From NCBI GenBank assembly GCA_001936135.1, contig CP012809.1:1537501-1601500 (forward strand): a stretch of 64,000 bases of DNA, read 5' to 3'. Position numbers and translations under genes: made by a program. The stretch's first letter is position 1; each line of letters begins with the position of its first letter. This document shows positions 32,416 through 41,293 of this stretch, piece after piece. The notes beneath the pieces are model-generated. The model was not told where the DNA came from. It worked only from the letters and a program-made list of their open reading frames with translations, and searched no databases. Source of the DNA: Saccharomycopsis fibuligera x Saccharomycopsis cf. fibuligera (lineage: Eukaryota; Ascomycota; Saccharomycetes; Ascoideales; Saccharomycopsidaceae).

Positions 32416-34695
32416 ATGACTTTGGTAAAAACTGCCTCAGCGTTTTACCTGAAGAATAGGTCATTTATCCTAAGATCTCTTTATGTCTACTTGCTTTTCT
32501 CCTTGTTCGGCTCTTCGGTGAACCTCAATATCAAAAAAAGACTTGTCAAACTTTTGAGGTACAGAAAGCACTTGAGTAATAAAGCAGCTTCCGATGAGGA
32601 AGAAGCTCAGATAATTACTGAAAGCGAAGTCAAACAGGTAAAAAGTACCAAACATGTCAAGAATTTGGCACAATACATAATACAAATAAGCGACTTCAAA
32701 ATGGTTAATATTATTGCATTCCAAATAATGATAATAGCGGCTAAAATATATTTGAACTTACGAATTATATCAATCGATTCTCAGCTAGTGTCGAGTTTAT
32801 TCTCTAAAAACTACAAAAACTTCGGCAAGCTAGTTTTACACTGGCTATTGATTGGCATCCCAATCAGTTATTTGTCTTCCTTATCAGTGTACTTAACTAA
32901 TACGCTATCCAAAGTCTTAATCACAAATATTACAAATGACTTGATGAACAATTACCTTTCCACTTCAAGCACCAGTGATAAGGATAATATGAATACTTTT
33001 TACAAAATTAACCATTTTTCAGATAGTATCAAAGACCCACATCAAAGAATTTCGGTAGATATTTTTGAGCTTTCTAACAATTTATCATCGATTCCATCAA
33101 TAATTTTAAATCCTTTTTTTAGTTTGGCGGTATCATCGAGTAAGCTTTTCAACTATGATAATGGATCTATGACAGAAGTTACTTTATTATTTGGTTTGGT
33201 AATTAACGTTTCGACAATATTCATTAAGCTTGCTTCACCAAATTTTTCAAGAATTTCAAATAGCTATTCTCAGCATGAATCTGACTTTAGACAAGTGCAT
33301 GCAAGTATAATAAATCATTATGAGCAGATTGCCTTACTTAGAAGTTGGTTCAGAGAGCTTTATGATGCGGATTGTTATTATTTTGTTTTGGAAAGGTTCT
33401 TGAGAAGAAGTTATAGAAAGTTTGCTTTCTACAACTTTGTGAAAACCTTTTTGATGAAGTACACTTGGGGAGCATTTGGTTTAAGTTTGTGCGCTTTCCC
33501 TGTGTTTAAGAACCATTTCTCGCATGTTCAACAAGAAATCAGTAAAAGCAAAGTTACTCAAGACTTTCTTCAAAATAGAAGCTTTTTAATGAGTGGGTCA
33601 AACTCTTTAGGTGATTTACTCTCATCCAAAAAAAATATTGATCAAATTATTGGTACATCAAAAAGAGTTATAGATTTCAAGAATGCTTTGACAGACCTAA
33701 CTGAAGAAGGCATTGATAGTGAATATTTGATAGAAAGTGAATTAGAAGGCGGTGCTGTTGTGACACACAACAATGACTTGATTAGCTTCAAGGAAGTTCC
33801 TCTATATACTCCTAATGGTCAGTTGTTGTGCAGACCTTTGAACTTCACAATAAATCAAGGAGAGAATTTACTCATTCTTGGCCCTAACGGATCAGGGAAG
33901 TCATCTTTATTCAGATTGTTAAGTGGATTGTGGCCTCTTAAAACTGGCGAATTGATTATACCTGAGTACAACTCGATATTTTATTTGCCGCAAAGACCTT
34001 ACTTGCTCAAAGGTAAAACTAATTTAATTGAACAGATCATTTATCCTAAGTCATACCATGACTTTGAGATCGAGCTCACAATGCCATCTACTGATTCCAA
34101 AAAAATATTCAAAAACTTGATTGATATATTGAAGATACTAGAGTTAGACTATTTGCTAAGTGGTCAAAATATTAGTAGTCTGGACGAAGGATTGTTAACC
34201 TTTGACTCTTTGGCTCACGCAGATGAAGAAAGTTCAGATTTGGATTCTGATTCAGAAAATGAAATTAGCACGCATTCTAAAATTGCAGTTCTTCACTTAG
34301 TGAAAGATTGGTCACAAGAGCTTTCAATTGGGTCTCAGCAAAAGCTTGCTATGGCCCGGTTGTACTACCACAGGCCTCGATTTGCAGTTTTAGATGAATG
34401 TACTTCACAGGTTACTCCAGAGATGGAAAACAAGATGTATACCTACGCTACGAAGTCATTAAACATCTCCGTTCTTTCAGTGGCTCACCGTACTTCCGTA
34501 TGGAAATTTCACAAATATTTGCTTCAGTTTGATGGTAAAGGGGGCTATATTTTCAAGAAGTTCAATTTTAAAAAGAGACTTGAACTAAACGAGGAGAAAT
34601 TAGATATTGAAAAGAGTTTGAATAGCGTGCCAACATTAAAGACCAAATTGGAAGAATTGCGGATAGTAAAGGAGAATCAATTAAGAAGAGTATGA
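32416..34695 (+). CDS. Peroxisomal ABC half-transporter (ALDP / Pxa1-Pxa2 family)
   Basis: Half-transporter of the ABCD family, which dimerises to carry long-chain acyl-CoA into peroxisomes for beta-oxidation. The 759-residue protein has an N-terminal membrane domain (segments near 20-35, 100-120, 145-165, 235-270 and about 340-370) and one nucleotide-binding domain. Walker A is GPNGSGKSS from residue 489, the signature LSIGSQQKLAMAR from 636, Walker B and D-loop FAVLDECTSQVT from 656, and the switch His is in SVAHRTSVW. Phrases like QRPYLLKGKTNLIEQIIYP are typical of the family. Which of Pxa1 or Pxa2 it matches is unclear, so I give no symbol. It is shorter than both (870 and 853). The start is the ATG at 32416. 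An acidic Ser/Asp insert lies just before the signature (about 608-628). Confidence 0.85.
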   Translation: MTLVKTASAFYLKNRSFILRSLYVYLLFSLFGSSVNLNIKKRLVKLLRYRKHLSNKAASDEEEAQIITESEVKQVKSTKHVKNLAQYIIQISDFKMVNIIAFQIMIIAAKIYLNLRIISIDSQLVSSLFSKNYKNFGKLVLHWLLIGIPISYLSSLSVYLTNTLSKVLITNITNDLMNNYLSTSSTSDKDNMNTFYKINHFSDSIKDPHQRISVDIFELSNNLSSIPSIILNPFFSLAVSSSKLFNYDNGSMTEVTLLFGLVINVSTIFIKLASPNFSRISNSYSQHESDFRQVHASIINHYEQIALLRSWFRELYDADCYYFVLERFLRRSYRKFAFYNFVKTFLMKYTWGAFGLSLCAFPVFKNHFSHVQQEISKSKVTQDFLQNRSFLMSGSNSLGDLLSSKKNIDQIIGTSKRVIDFKNALTDLTEEGIDSEYLIESELEGGAVVTHNNDLISFKEVPLYTPNGQLLCRPLNFTINQGENLLILGPNGSGKSSLFRLLSGLWPLKTGELIIPEYNSIFYLPQRPYLLKGKTNLIEQIIYPKSYHDFEIELTMPSTDSKKIFKNLIDILKILELDYLLSGQNISSLDEGLLTFDSLAHADEESSDLDSDSENEISTHSKIAVLHLVKDWSQELSIGSQQKLAMARLYYHRPRFAVLDECTSQVTPEMENKMYTYATKSLNISVLSVAHRTSVWKFHKYLLQFDGKGGYIFKKFNFKKRLELNEEKLDIEKSLNSVPTLKTKLEELRIVKENQLRRV

Positions 34696-34832
34696 GTACT
34701 GTGAATCAAGAGCTATTTTTTTTCTTCAAGTTTTTTTTTGTCATATCTTTGAATTCGTTTATATAGTTATAGAAAAATATAGGAGATTAGTAAAATGAAT
34801 TATTCCTGGCCATGAGTAACCACTAGAAGCCG

Positions 34833-35423
34833 CTATGCAACATCTGTGGAAGAGTACACAGTGGCCGCAGCTTTGTGTTGCTCAACAACTTGAGAATAGC
34901 ATTGGCGAGACGCATATTTCGCCACAGCAGAATCAATACCCAGCACCGTTTTAATCTGACAAGGATCTGTGACTAATGAGAGGGTTGTTTTGGTACTTAT
35001 ATTGAGTGCGGTTTGTGTAGCCTCCTTTTTGGCATTTTGAGCAAGAACTAGGATTGAAGGTTAGTATTTTGCGCAGCTAATAAGTATTAATTTTGGCATT
35101 ACTGTGTGCTTCCGGAAATTGAAAACCCTATCGGGCGGCCTTCTGGTAAAATGCTTACCTGCAAGTGCTACACCATAGTTTCCCATCTCAGCATACTTCA
35201 TCATGTTGTTCATAAGTGAGGATTTGGAATCTAGCAATGGTGATATTTTGCGCTTAGATAAGTTGCCTTTTTTCGGATGTATATCCTGCACTGCTACCGT
35301 TGCTGCTGTTGAAGTTCGTCCGGGAATGGGGCTAGCACTGGACTGTGAAGGCATAGGACTAGCTCGAATTGCAATCGCACAGAGCCCCAAGATGATATAT
35401 ATGTACGCTCCAACTATCATCAT
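34833..35423 (-). CDS. Small secreted protein A, two exons (paralogue of the gene at 36104)
   Basis: Exon 1 is 35159-35423 and exon 2 is 34833-35047. Joined they encode 159 residues. I see a signal peptide (about 1-21, core IYIILGLCAIAIR), a Ser/Thr/Pro-rich pro-region, a Kex2-type site in NLSKR (KR at about 57-58), a short helical part with EMGNYGVALA, and then TDPC-x19-C near the end. The exon 2 frame aligns to the neighbour's C-terminal half, which supports the splice: SKR to DPC is 57 residues here and 58 there. One in-frame CTG just after DPCQIKTV aligns with Ser in the paralogue. I know no family for it. If the intron were ignored, the frame would end at 35061 with an unrelated basic tail. 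It is likely secreted or wall-associated (inference from signal and dibasic site). Confidence 0.72.
35048..35158 (-). other. Intron of secreted protein A gene (111 nt)
   Basis: On the minus strand, donor GTAAGC, a perfect branch site TACTAAC about 15 nt before the acceptor, acceptor ATCCTAG. Phase 1. Splicing restores homology to the neighbouring paralogue. Confidence 0.8.
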
Positions 35424-36103
35424 ATCCTTATCTTATCTTTTTGAATGATTATTTGAGACAGCTTCCTACTGGATTTTCTTCAGTCAATAGACACTATCAA
35501 CGCCGGTCTGTTGAGAGCGAGTCCATAGGCTTTAATACCACCCCAGAGTCCAGCCTTTCTGTTTTGACGCACGCATGCATGTCGAGAATTTGGGGCCTTT
35601 GGCGGCCTCCACGTGGGTACTGCAGTGTAAAAACAATATTAACAACTTATAGCGCTTCCAACGCATGCAGCAAACGGTCTCACGACACAAAACGGCACCA
35701 TGGCTGAAGCCAACATGCCTCGAAGAACTAACGCAGCTGCGCGGGCAGAAAACGTGTGCAACTTGGGGCACCTTCATTAGAGTGAGGAGAAAAATCCCTA
35801 TACTAGTACGATCCCAAGAATTCATTACAGCGGAATTTGCACATATGGGTAGGAAAGGGGATAGTGCTTAGGGCGTATAATTGATATACCCACTGATGGT
35901 TGAAATGCATATTGACTTTGAATGGAACGAATGGTTTAGAAATATATATTTGGGATGTTTGCATAATTTTATGGATATGACTGAGCGGGCTAATGTATTT
36001 AATTTTTAGAGAAAAATCAGTGTGAAAGAAAACATCGTCAATTTGCCCAGTAGTACACCGCACCTTAATTTCTAGCACATTGTATAAAGAAATCCAACAA
36101 ACC
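35424..36103. promoter_or_regulatory. Divergent promoter between the two secreted-protein genes
   Basis: 680 bp with no credible gene; short open frames overlap on both strands. The head-to-head arrangement suggests the two paralogues may share control. No factor site is assigned. Confidence 0.45.
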
Positions 36104-36643
36104 ATGAAAATACCTTATCATTTTGGAATTGTCATTTGCATTTCGTTGGCCACAATCTCTGGAGCTGTTCCCTTGGAAACAATTGAAGAAGACACTAATA
36201 CGGCCTATGGTTCTCAAAAAGTATCAAAGAGAGAGCCTGGAATTATAGAAGTCAAAAATGGAGACAAATCAAACTTAGTACGAAATTACGTCAAGATGGG
36301 AGCATACTTGGGAGCAGTGTATGTGTTTCTAGGTAGAAACAAAATCTTCGGCACCAATAAAGTCACCACTGCCAGTCTTGAGTTTACTGCTACCTCTTTG
36401 ATTGCTGATCCTTGTGAGATTCAAAAAATTTCTAATGGAGTGCCCACGGATATAATTATTAGCGCTTCTTCAATGTGCGCTGCTGCTCATGGTTCGAACA
36501 GCCATGTAGCTGCACTTTCAACCATCACAGTTGCTGATGGCGCTGCAAAGGATGCTAATACTGCTAGCCAAACACCAGAAACAACTACAGTACAACCAAG
36601 CAAAAGCAGGATTCTGCCAATTCCAGAGGCAACTACAGCTTAA
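36104..36643 (+). CDS. Small secreted protein B (paralogue of the gene at 34833-35423)
   Basis: 179 residues from the ATG at 36104, which begins MKIPYHFGIVICISLATISG, a clean signal peptide cut near 23-24. The frame opens 8 codons earlier but that would bury the signal, so I chose the later start. An acidic pro-region ends at VSKR (KR about 44-45), a Kex2-type site. The mature part has KMGAYLGAVYVFLG and then ADPC-x20-C. A C-terminal Ala/Thr/Ser/Pro-rich tail of about 55 residues has no counterpart in the paralogue and may be O-mannosylated. No GPI signal (hydrophobic C-terminus) is seen, so it is likely released rather than anchored. No intron. Family unknown to me. Confidence 0.75.
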   Translation: MKIPYHFGIVICISLATISGAVPLETIEEDTNTAYGSQKVSKREPGIIEVKNGDKSNLVRNYVKMGAYLGAVYVFLGRNKIFGTNKVTTASLEFTATSLIADPCEIQKISNGVPTDIIISASSMCAAAHGSNSHVAALSTITVADGAAKDANTASQTPETTTVQPSKSRILPIPEATTA

Positions 36644-36837
36644 CTTCATATAGTTCCAGAATATAAACATTAAAAAAAAATATTTTTAGGGGTAGAAATG
36701 TAGAATAAATAAATATTAATATAATGAAAGGAGAACGAAACGAGAAAAAATCAACAAGATAAAAACAAAATTTTGATAAATTACAACATTGGGTCAATAT
36801 ATCATTTACAAGACAAAGATTTTTTTTGTTTAACCTT

Positions 36838-38229
36838 TTACAATTGGCTTTCCAAATTTTCCAATTGTTTCAACACTGCAGATTTAGCAGTACCACCGGT
36901 GCTCACTCTTTTCTCTACTGAGCTTTCAAAATCAAACACACTTACCACATCATCATCAAATCTAGCATCAATATTCTTGAAATCCGTAGTGGTCAATTCA
37001 TTCAATGGTTTTGATTGATCTTCAGCAGCCTTAACACATTCACCAGATATATGATGTGTTTCTCTAAATGGGACCCCTTTCTTCACCAAATAATCAGCCA
37101 AATCAGTAGCCAACATGTCCATTGTTAAAGATTTGAGCATTTGATCCTTTTTCACCTTCAAAGTGGAAATGACCCCCGTAGCAATCAAGATGGAGTGTTC
37201 CACAGTGGTCAATGCATCAAACAAAGGTTCTTTATCTTCTTGCATGTCTTTATTATATGTGGATGGAATAGATTTGATGGACATTAAGAATCCAGAGAAT
37301 GAACCAAACACTCTACCAGATTTACCTCTCAACAATTCCAAAGAGTCCGGATTTTTCTTTTGTGGCATCAACGAAGATCCTGTTGAGTATGCGTCGGATA
37401 ACTGAATAAAGTTAAATTCTCCAGTTGAATAAATAATTAAATCTTCAGAAAATCTAGAAATGTGACTCATGAACAATGTTGACCAAAACAATGTTTCCAC
37501 AACGAAATCTCTATCGGAAACAGCAGTCAAAGAATTACCGATCACCCCATTGAAACCCAATTCGGTGGCCAAGAATTCTCTATCAATGCCATATGGATGA
37601 CCAGCCAAGGCACCAGCGCCCAATGGACTCACATTCAATCTTTCAATTATTTGTCTTAATCTTTTCAAGTCCTCAGTGAAATAAGTAGCATACGAACTCA
37701 ACCAGTGAGACCATCTAATTGGCTGAGCTTTTTGCAAATGAGTGTACCCAGGCATCAAGATATCAAGCTCTTTTTTAGCTCTAAGTAAAATTGTTTTGAT
37801 GAAGTCACTAAGGAATTGGTCCAATTTTTTCAAGTTTTCTCTAACATATATTCTCATATCGGTGGCCACTTGATCATTTCTGCTTCTTCCGGTATGCACT
37901 TTGCCAGCAATATGCTTACCAATAACTTCACCTAATCTTCTTTCATTAGCAGTATGGATATCTTCATCTCCCGGTTTTTCGATAAACGTATTGCTGGCCC
38001 ATTCTTGTTTGATGACTTCAAGGCCTTTATGGATCTCTGCGAGTTCTTGCTTTGTAATCAAGTTGAGTTTTTCAAGACCTTGAGTATACACTCTAGTACC
38101 TTCCAAGTCTGCTTCATACATTTTCTTATCGTATGGCAAGGAGGCATTGTACAAGTCCATCAACGGGTCACTTGCGCCGGTGAATCTGCCACCCCACAAT
38201 CTTTGTTCAGTTGGCTTTTCTGAAGACAT
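36838..38229 (-). CDS. ARG4: Argininosuccinate lyase
   Basis: Splits argininosuccinate to arginine and fumarate, the last step of arginine synthesis, cytosolic homotetramer. The 463-residue protein matches S. cerevisiae Arg4 in length (463). It starts [22 protein letters not shown], the usual N-terminus. It has [15 protein letters not shown] near residue 110, [13 protein letters not shown] near 160, and the fumarase/aspartase superfamily signature [12 protein letters not shown] near 285, which carries the catalytic Ser loop. Four TGACTAA-type elements lie in its promoter, in keeping with control by the general amino-acid regulator Gcn4 (inference). Confidence 0.97.
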   Translation of the reverse strand: MSSEKPTEQRLWGGRFTGASDPLMDLYNASLPYDKKMYEADLEGTRVYTQGLEKLNLITKQELAEIHKGLEVIKQEWASNTFIEKPGDEDIHTANERRLGEVIGKHIAGKVHTGRSRNDQVATDMRIYVRENLKKLDQFLSDFIKTILLRAKKELDILMPGYTHLQKAQPIRWSHWLSSYATYFTEDLKRLRQIIERLNVSPLGAGALAGHPYGIDREFLATELGFNGVIGNSLTAVSDRDFVVETLFWSTLFMSHISRFSEDLIIYSTGEFNFIQLSDAYSTGSSLMPQKKNPDSLELLRGKSGRVFGSFSGFLMSIKSIPSTYNKDMQEDKEPLFDALTTVEHSILIATGVISTLKVKKDQMLKSLTMDMLATDLADYLVKKGVPFRETHHISGECVKAAEDQSKPLNELTTTDFKNIDARFDDDVVSVFDFESSVEKRVSTGGTAKSAVLKQLENLESQL

Positions 38230-38787
38230 TTGTTATTAATTGATTAGAATAAGCTAAAGTAAAGAAATTACAAAAATAAGACAATTGCTTCAAGCGAGGA
38301 CAATTATAGTGTTGTAAATGGATATATGATTGATTAATAGATTGATTGATTAAACAGGAAAAGCAAAGAAGCTAAGCATACGAAGAAAAGCCAGCCCTTT
38401 TATAATCGCAGCCATAGAAGAAGCAGTGAAATTTTCAGGCAGCTGTATTTTTGTTGTTTTTGAAGTATTAGTCACTGCGCCTGGCTGCATGAAAACCCAT
38501 CAGAAACTTGCAATCTGACGCACAGCAACGCGGCCGTTGCTCGCCTACTTTGCAAATTACTCATCCGCAGACTGCCAAAGAACAACTGATAAAGCACAAG
38601 CACTGCGGTCCTCTATGACTAACCGGTAGCAGATCCTAGAGTGCCATTGACTAATTTGACTAACCTTTACAGGAAACTGTTGTAGTAGAGACTACTATAA
38701 CATCTCAAGCCCAGCTTTTGATAATAAATTGTAGCATCAAATTTCATAAACGTATATACTCTATAGATAGAAATAACAACTAGTAGC
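38230..38787. promoter_or_regulatory. ARG4 promoter with four TGACTAA (Gcn4-like) elements
   Basis: 558 bp between ARG4 and the prolyl-tRNA synthetase stop. TGACTAA occurs at 38616-38622, 38648-38654 and 38657-38663 (the last two nine bases apart), and its complement TTAGTCA at 38468-38474. The Gcn4 consensus is TGACTCA; TGACTAA is a one-base variant. No full TGACTCA was found. Confidence 0.5.
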
Positions 38788-40842
38788 TTAGTAACTTCTA
38801 CCAAACATGGTGTAGTTGACGGCTGGCTTACCACATCTAACACATTTGGTACCTTCCTTCAATTCTGGTTGTTCAAATGGAATACACAAACTCTTGGCAC
38901 CCATACTTGGAGCCTTTTCGTCAACTTCTTCTTCTATTTCTTCTTCAGCCTTCTTGGCACTAGCATCCTTGATGTCTTCTTCACATTCAAGGACCCCACA
39001 CCATGGTGACAAAATGACGTTTTTGTTGTTCAAGGCTGGAACAAAATCCTCCCAGTTTTCTACAATGATTCTGTGACTGTCAAATTTTTCCTTAGCAGCC
39101 AAATACAAGTCCTTTTGCAATTGTTCAAGAATCTTTGGAATTTCTTCTTCCAAGGAGTCAAGGGAAACATTATATTTTTTGTTGTCATTACGACGGACAA
39201 CAGTAACGGATTTCTTTTCCAAATCCTTTGGACCCAATTCAAGACGAATTGGCAAACCTTTCAATTCCCAGTCAGAGAATTTCCAACCTGGAGAGTAGTT
39301 ACTTCTGTAATCACCAATGGCTCTAACACCAGCTTTAACTAATCTAGCTTCAATGTCCTTAGCACCTTCAGTAATCTTTTGTTCCAATTCCTTAGAAGTC
39401 TTAGCAGTGACACCCACCGGAACAACAACAGCTTGGTATTGAGAAACTCTTGGTGGGATAACCAAACCTTTATTATCGGAATGGATCATAACCATCACAC
39501 CAATAACTCTGGTAGACAAACCCCAAGAGTTTTGCCAAACTTCAATCTTTGGCAAATGGTTACCTTCTGGGTTTTCCACAGTAATGTTGAACATTTTGGA
39601 GAAGTTTTGACCCAAGTGGTGAGAAGTAGCACCTTGAATACCTCTACCGGTAGCCGGAATGTAACCTTCAACAGTAGTGGTGTAATCACCACCAGCAAAT
39701 TTCTCTTTCTCAGTTTTCTTACCTGGAACCACTGGAACAGCAAGCAACTCTTCATAAATTGCTTGATAGTAATTCAAGATGTCCATCACTTCTTTTTGGG
39801 CATCATCAGCAGTCAAATGAGCAGTATGACCTTCTTGCCACAAGAATTCTCTAGTTCTCAAGAATGGTTGTGGATGCTTGAATTCCCATCTGACAACGGA
39901 ATTCCATTGGTTCAATTTCAATGGCAAGTCTCTGTGGGATCTGATCCATTTGGCATAGTATGGGTACATAACAGTTTCAGAAGTTGGTCTAATGGCAACT
40001 GGTTGATCCAACTCAGAGCTACCAGCTCTAGTAACCCAGGCAACTTCTGGAGCAAAACCTTCAATATGGTCCTTTTCCTTTTCCAAAACTCTAGAAGAAA
40101 CAAACATTGGGAAGTAAGCATTTTGAACACCAATAGACTTAATTTTTATATTAAAAAAATCTTGAATTTGTTCCCAAATGGCATAAGATGGTGGACGCAA
40201 GATATAACAACCGGACACATCGTAGTAATCCAACATTTCACCCTTGGTCAAGATTTGAGAATACCAGTTTGGAAAATCCTTGAACTTGTCAACGGTGATA
40301 CCAATCAATTTGGCATCGTCCAATTTACCCTTGTCAACAGCTTCTTTCTTCTTTTTGTTGTCTTTTTTGGCTGGTGTAGCAGCAGCATCAGCTTGAGCAG
40401 GAACGGCGCTAAAGTCAACTTCAACAATTTCAATACCTGTGGATTGCAAGTATGCTTTCAACTTGGAAGCTTCCAAAGCCAATTGTGCGGATTCGTTGGT
40501 CAACACCAAGACAGCGTCGTCAGCAGCGTTAGATATGTTGGAGTCCAAGACAATCTTGTATTTGCCAGCTTGGGACGCATGAATGTTGGCGACGGTAAAC
40601 TCTTTAGCAGATACATTGAAGTTTTCGGACACAAATGCGTCGTTAGCGAGTCTGACTTCTTTACCATTGACAGATTTGGCTACTATTTTAGAATCAGTCT
40701 TGGTGGAGGATAAGGCAATCAAGACGACTGGAGCGCCAGATTTCTTCTCCTTGAATACCAAGGATTTTGTGGGAAGGGAGTTTTCTGGAACCGATTGGCT
40801 CAAGGACAAAGCAGCCACAGAGGCTTCAAGAGGTGAGGACAT
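38788..40842 (-). CDS. Prolyl-tRNA synthetase, cytosolic (with N-terminal editing-like domain)
   Basis: Charges tRNA-Pro. The 684-residue protein is the eukaryote/archaea-type class II enzyme. The N-terminal 150 residues resemble the YbaK/INS-like domain found on the yeast enzyme, then a Lys-rich linker (KKDNKKKKEAVDKGK). The catalytic core holds FPNWYSQILTKGEMLDYYDV and the class II motif 2 region RWEFKHPQPFLRTREFLWQ. It also has GATSHHLGQNFSKMF and the anticodon-binding domain. The C-terminus has the C-x2-C pair CVRCGKPA and ends in MFGRSY, the characteristic tyrosine end of this type. The yeast counterpart is YHR020W, which has no standard name that I am sure of. It is transcribed divergently from the asparaginyl enzyme. 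Confidence 0.95.
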   Translation of the reverse strand: MSSPLEASVAALSLSQSVPENSLPTKSLVFKEKKSGAPVVLIALSSTKTDSKIVAKSVNGKEVRLANDAFVSENFNVSAKEFTVANIHASQAGKYKIVLDSNISNAADDAVLVLTNESAQLALEASKLKAYLQSTGIEIVEVDFSAVPAQADAAATPAKKDNKKKKEAVDKGKLDDAKLIGITVDKFKDFPNWYSQILTKGEMLDYYDVSGCYILRPPSYAIWEQIQDFFNIKIKSIGVQNAYFPMFVSSRVLEKEKDHIEGFAPEVAWVTRAGSSELDQPVAIRPTSETVMYPYYAKWIRSHRDLPLKLNQWNSVVRWEFKHPQPFLRTREFLWQEGHTAHLTADDAQKEVMDILNYYQAIYEELLAVPVVPGKKTEKEKFAGGDYTTTVEGYIPATGRGIQGATSHHLGQNFSKMFNITVENPEGNHLPKIEVWQNSWGLSTRVIGVMVMIHSDNKGLVIPPRVSQYQAVVVPVGVTAKTSKELEQKITEGAKDIEARLVKAGVRAIGDYRSNYSPGWKFSDWELKGLPIRLELGPKDLEKKSVTVVRRNDNKKYNVSLDSLEEEIPKILEQLQKDLYLAAKEKFDSHRIIVENWEDFVPALNNKNVILSPWCGVLECEEDIKDASAKKAEEEIEEEVDEKAPSMGAKSLCIPFEQPELKEGTKCVRCGKPAVNYTMFGRSY

Positions 40843-41293
40843 TGTGTGAGAGAGAACTTTGGGCAGTCAAAGTGTATGATATGTGTTGGCCGATTTGGTT
40901 GATTGTGTTTGTCTTTATGATATCTCGGGTTTCTGTTTTAGGCACTTGTGACCAAGGAACGAGGATACTTTATACGACAGGAAGCAAAATGTTAGACAAT
41001 CAAGAACAGAACTTAGAGTCACCAACTGGAGCCGGGAGTCTAATCGATATTGGGAAGGAGCTTGGGCAGTATTTGTTATCTCTCGATGTGATGGTCAAGT
41101 GTCCTGAAAATCGACAAAAAAAATTTCTCTTTTTGCCCAAACAGGCAATATCTCTAGCGGGTAACCTCACCGCTATCGTCAACTGGAAAAAAAGCGTTGA
41201 CTTTTCAGAGAAAATATATATAAGTGACTAAATACCCACCAAACCACTAGCCCAGAAGAGAGATCAACACAGATACACACATCTAAAACCACA
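40843..41293. promoter_or_regulatory. Shared divergent promoter of two tRNA synthetase genes
   Basis: 450 bp between prolyl- and asparaginyl-tRNA synthetase. GAGTCA (41016-41021, Gcn4-type core TGACTC on the minus strand) lies midway, and a TATATATAA-like element lies near 41214-41222 for the rightward gene. A 154-codon open frame that spans it is not believed. Confidence 0.45.

Noticed and set aside
39379-40713. 444-codon open frame antisense to prolyl-tRNA synthetase
   Set aside because: Same cause: biased codons of a highly expressed gene give a long mirror frame. The composition is Trp/Phe/Asn-rich and unlike a protein.
40767-41231. 154-codon frame spanning the divergent tRNA synthetase promoter
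   Set aside because: It overlaps the start of the prolyl-tRNA synthetase gene antisense, and the rest has no motif.
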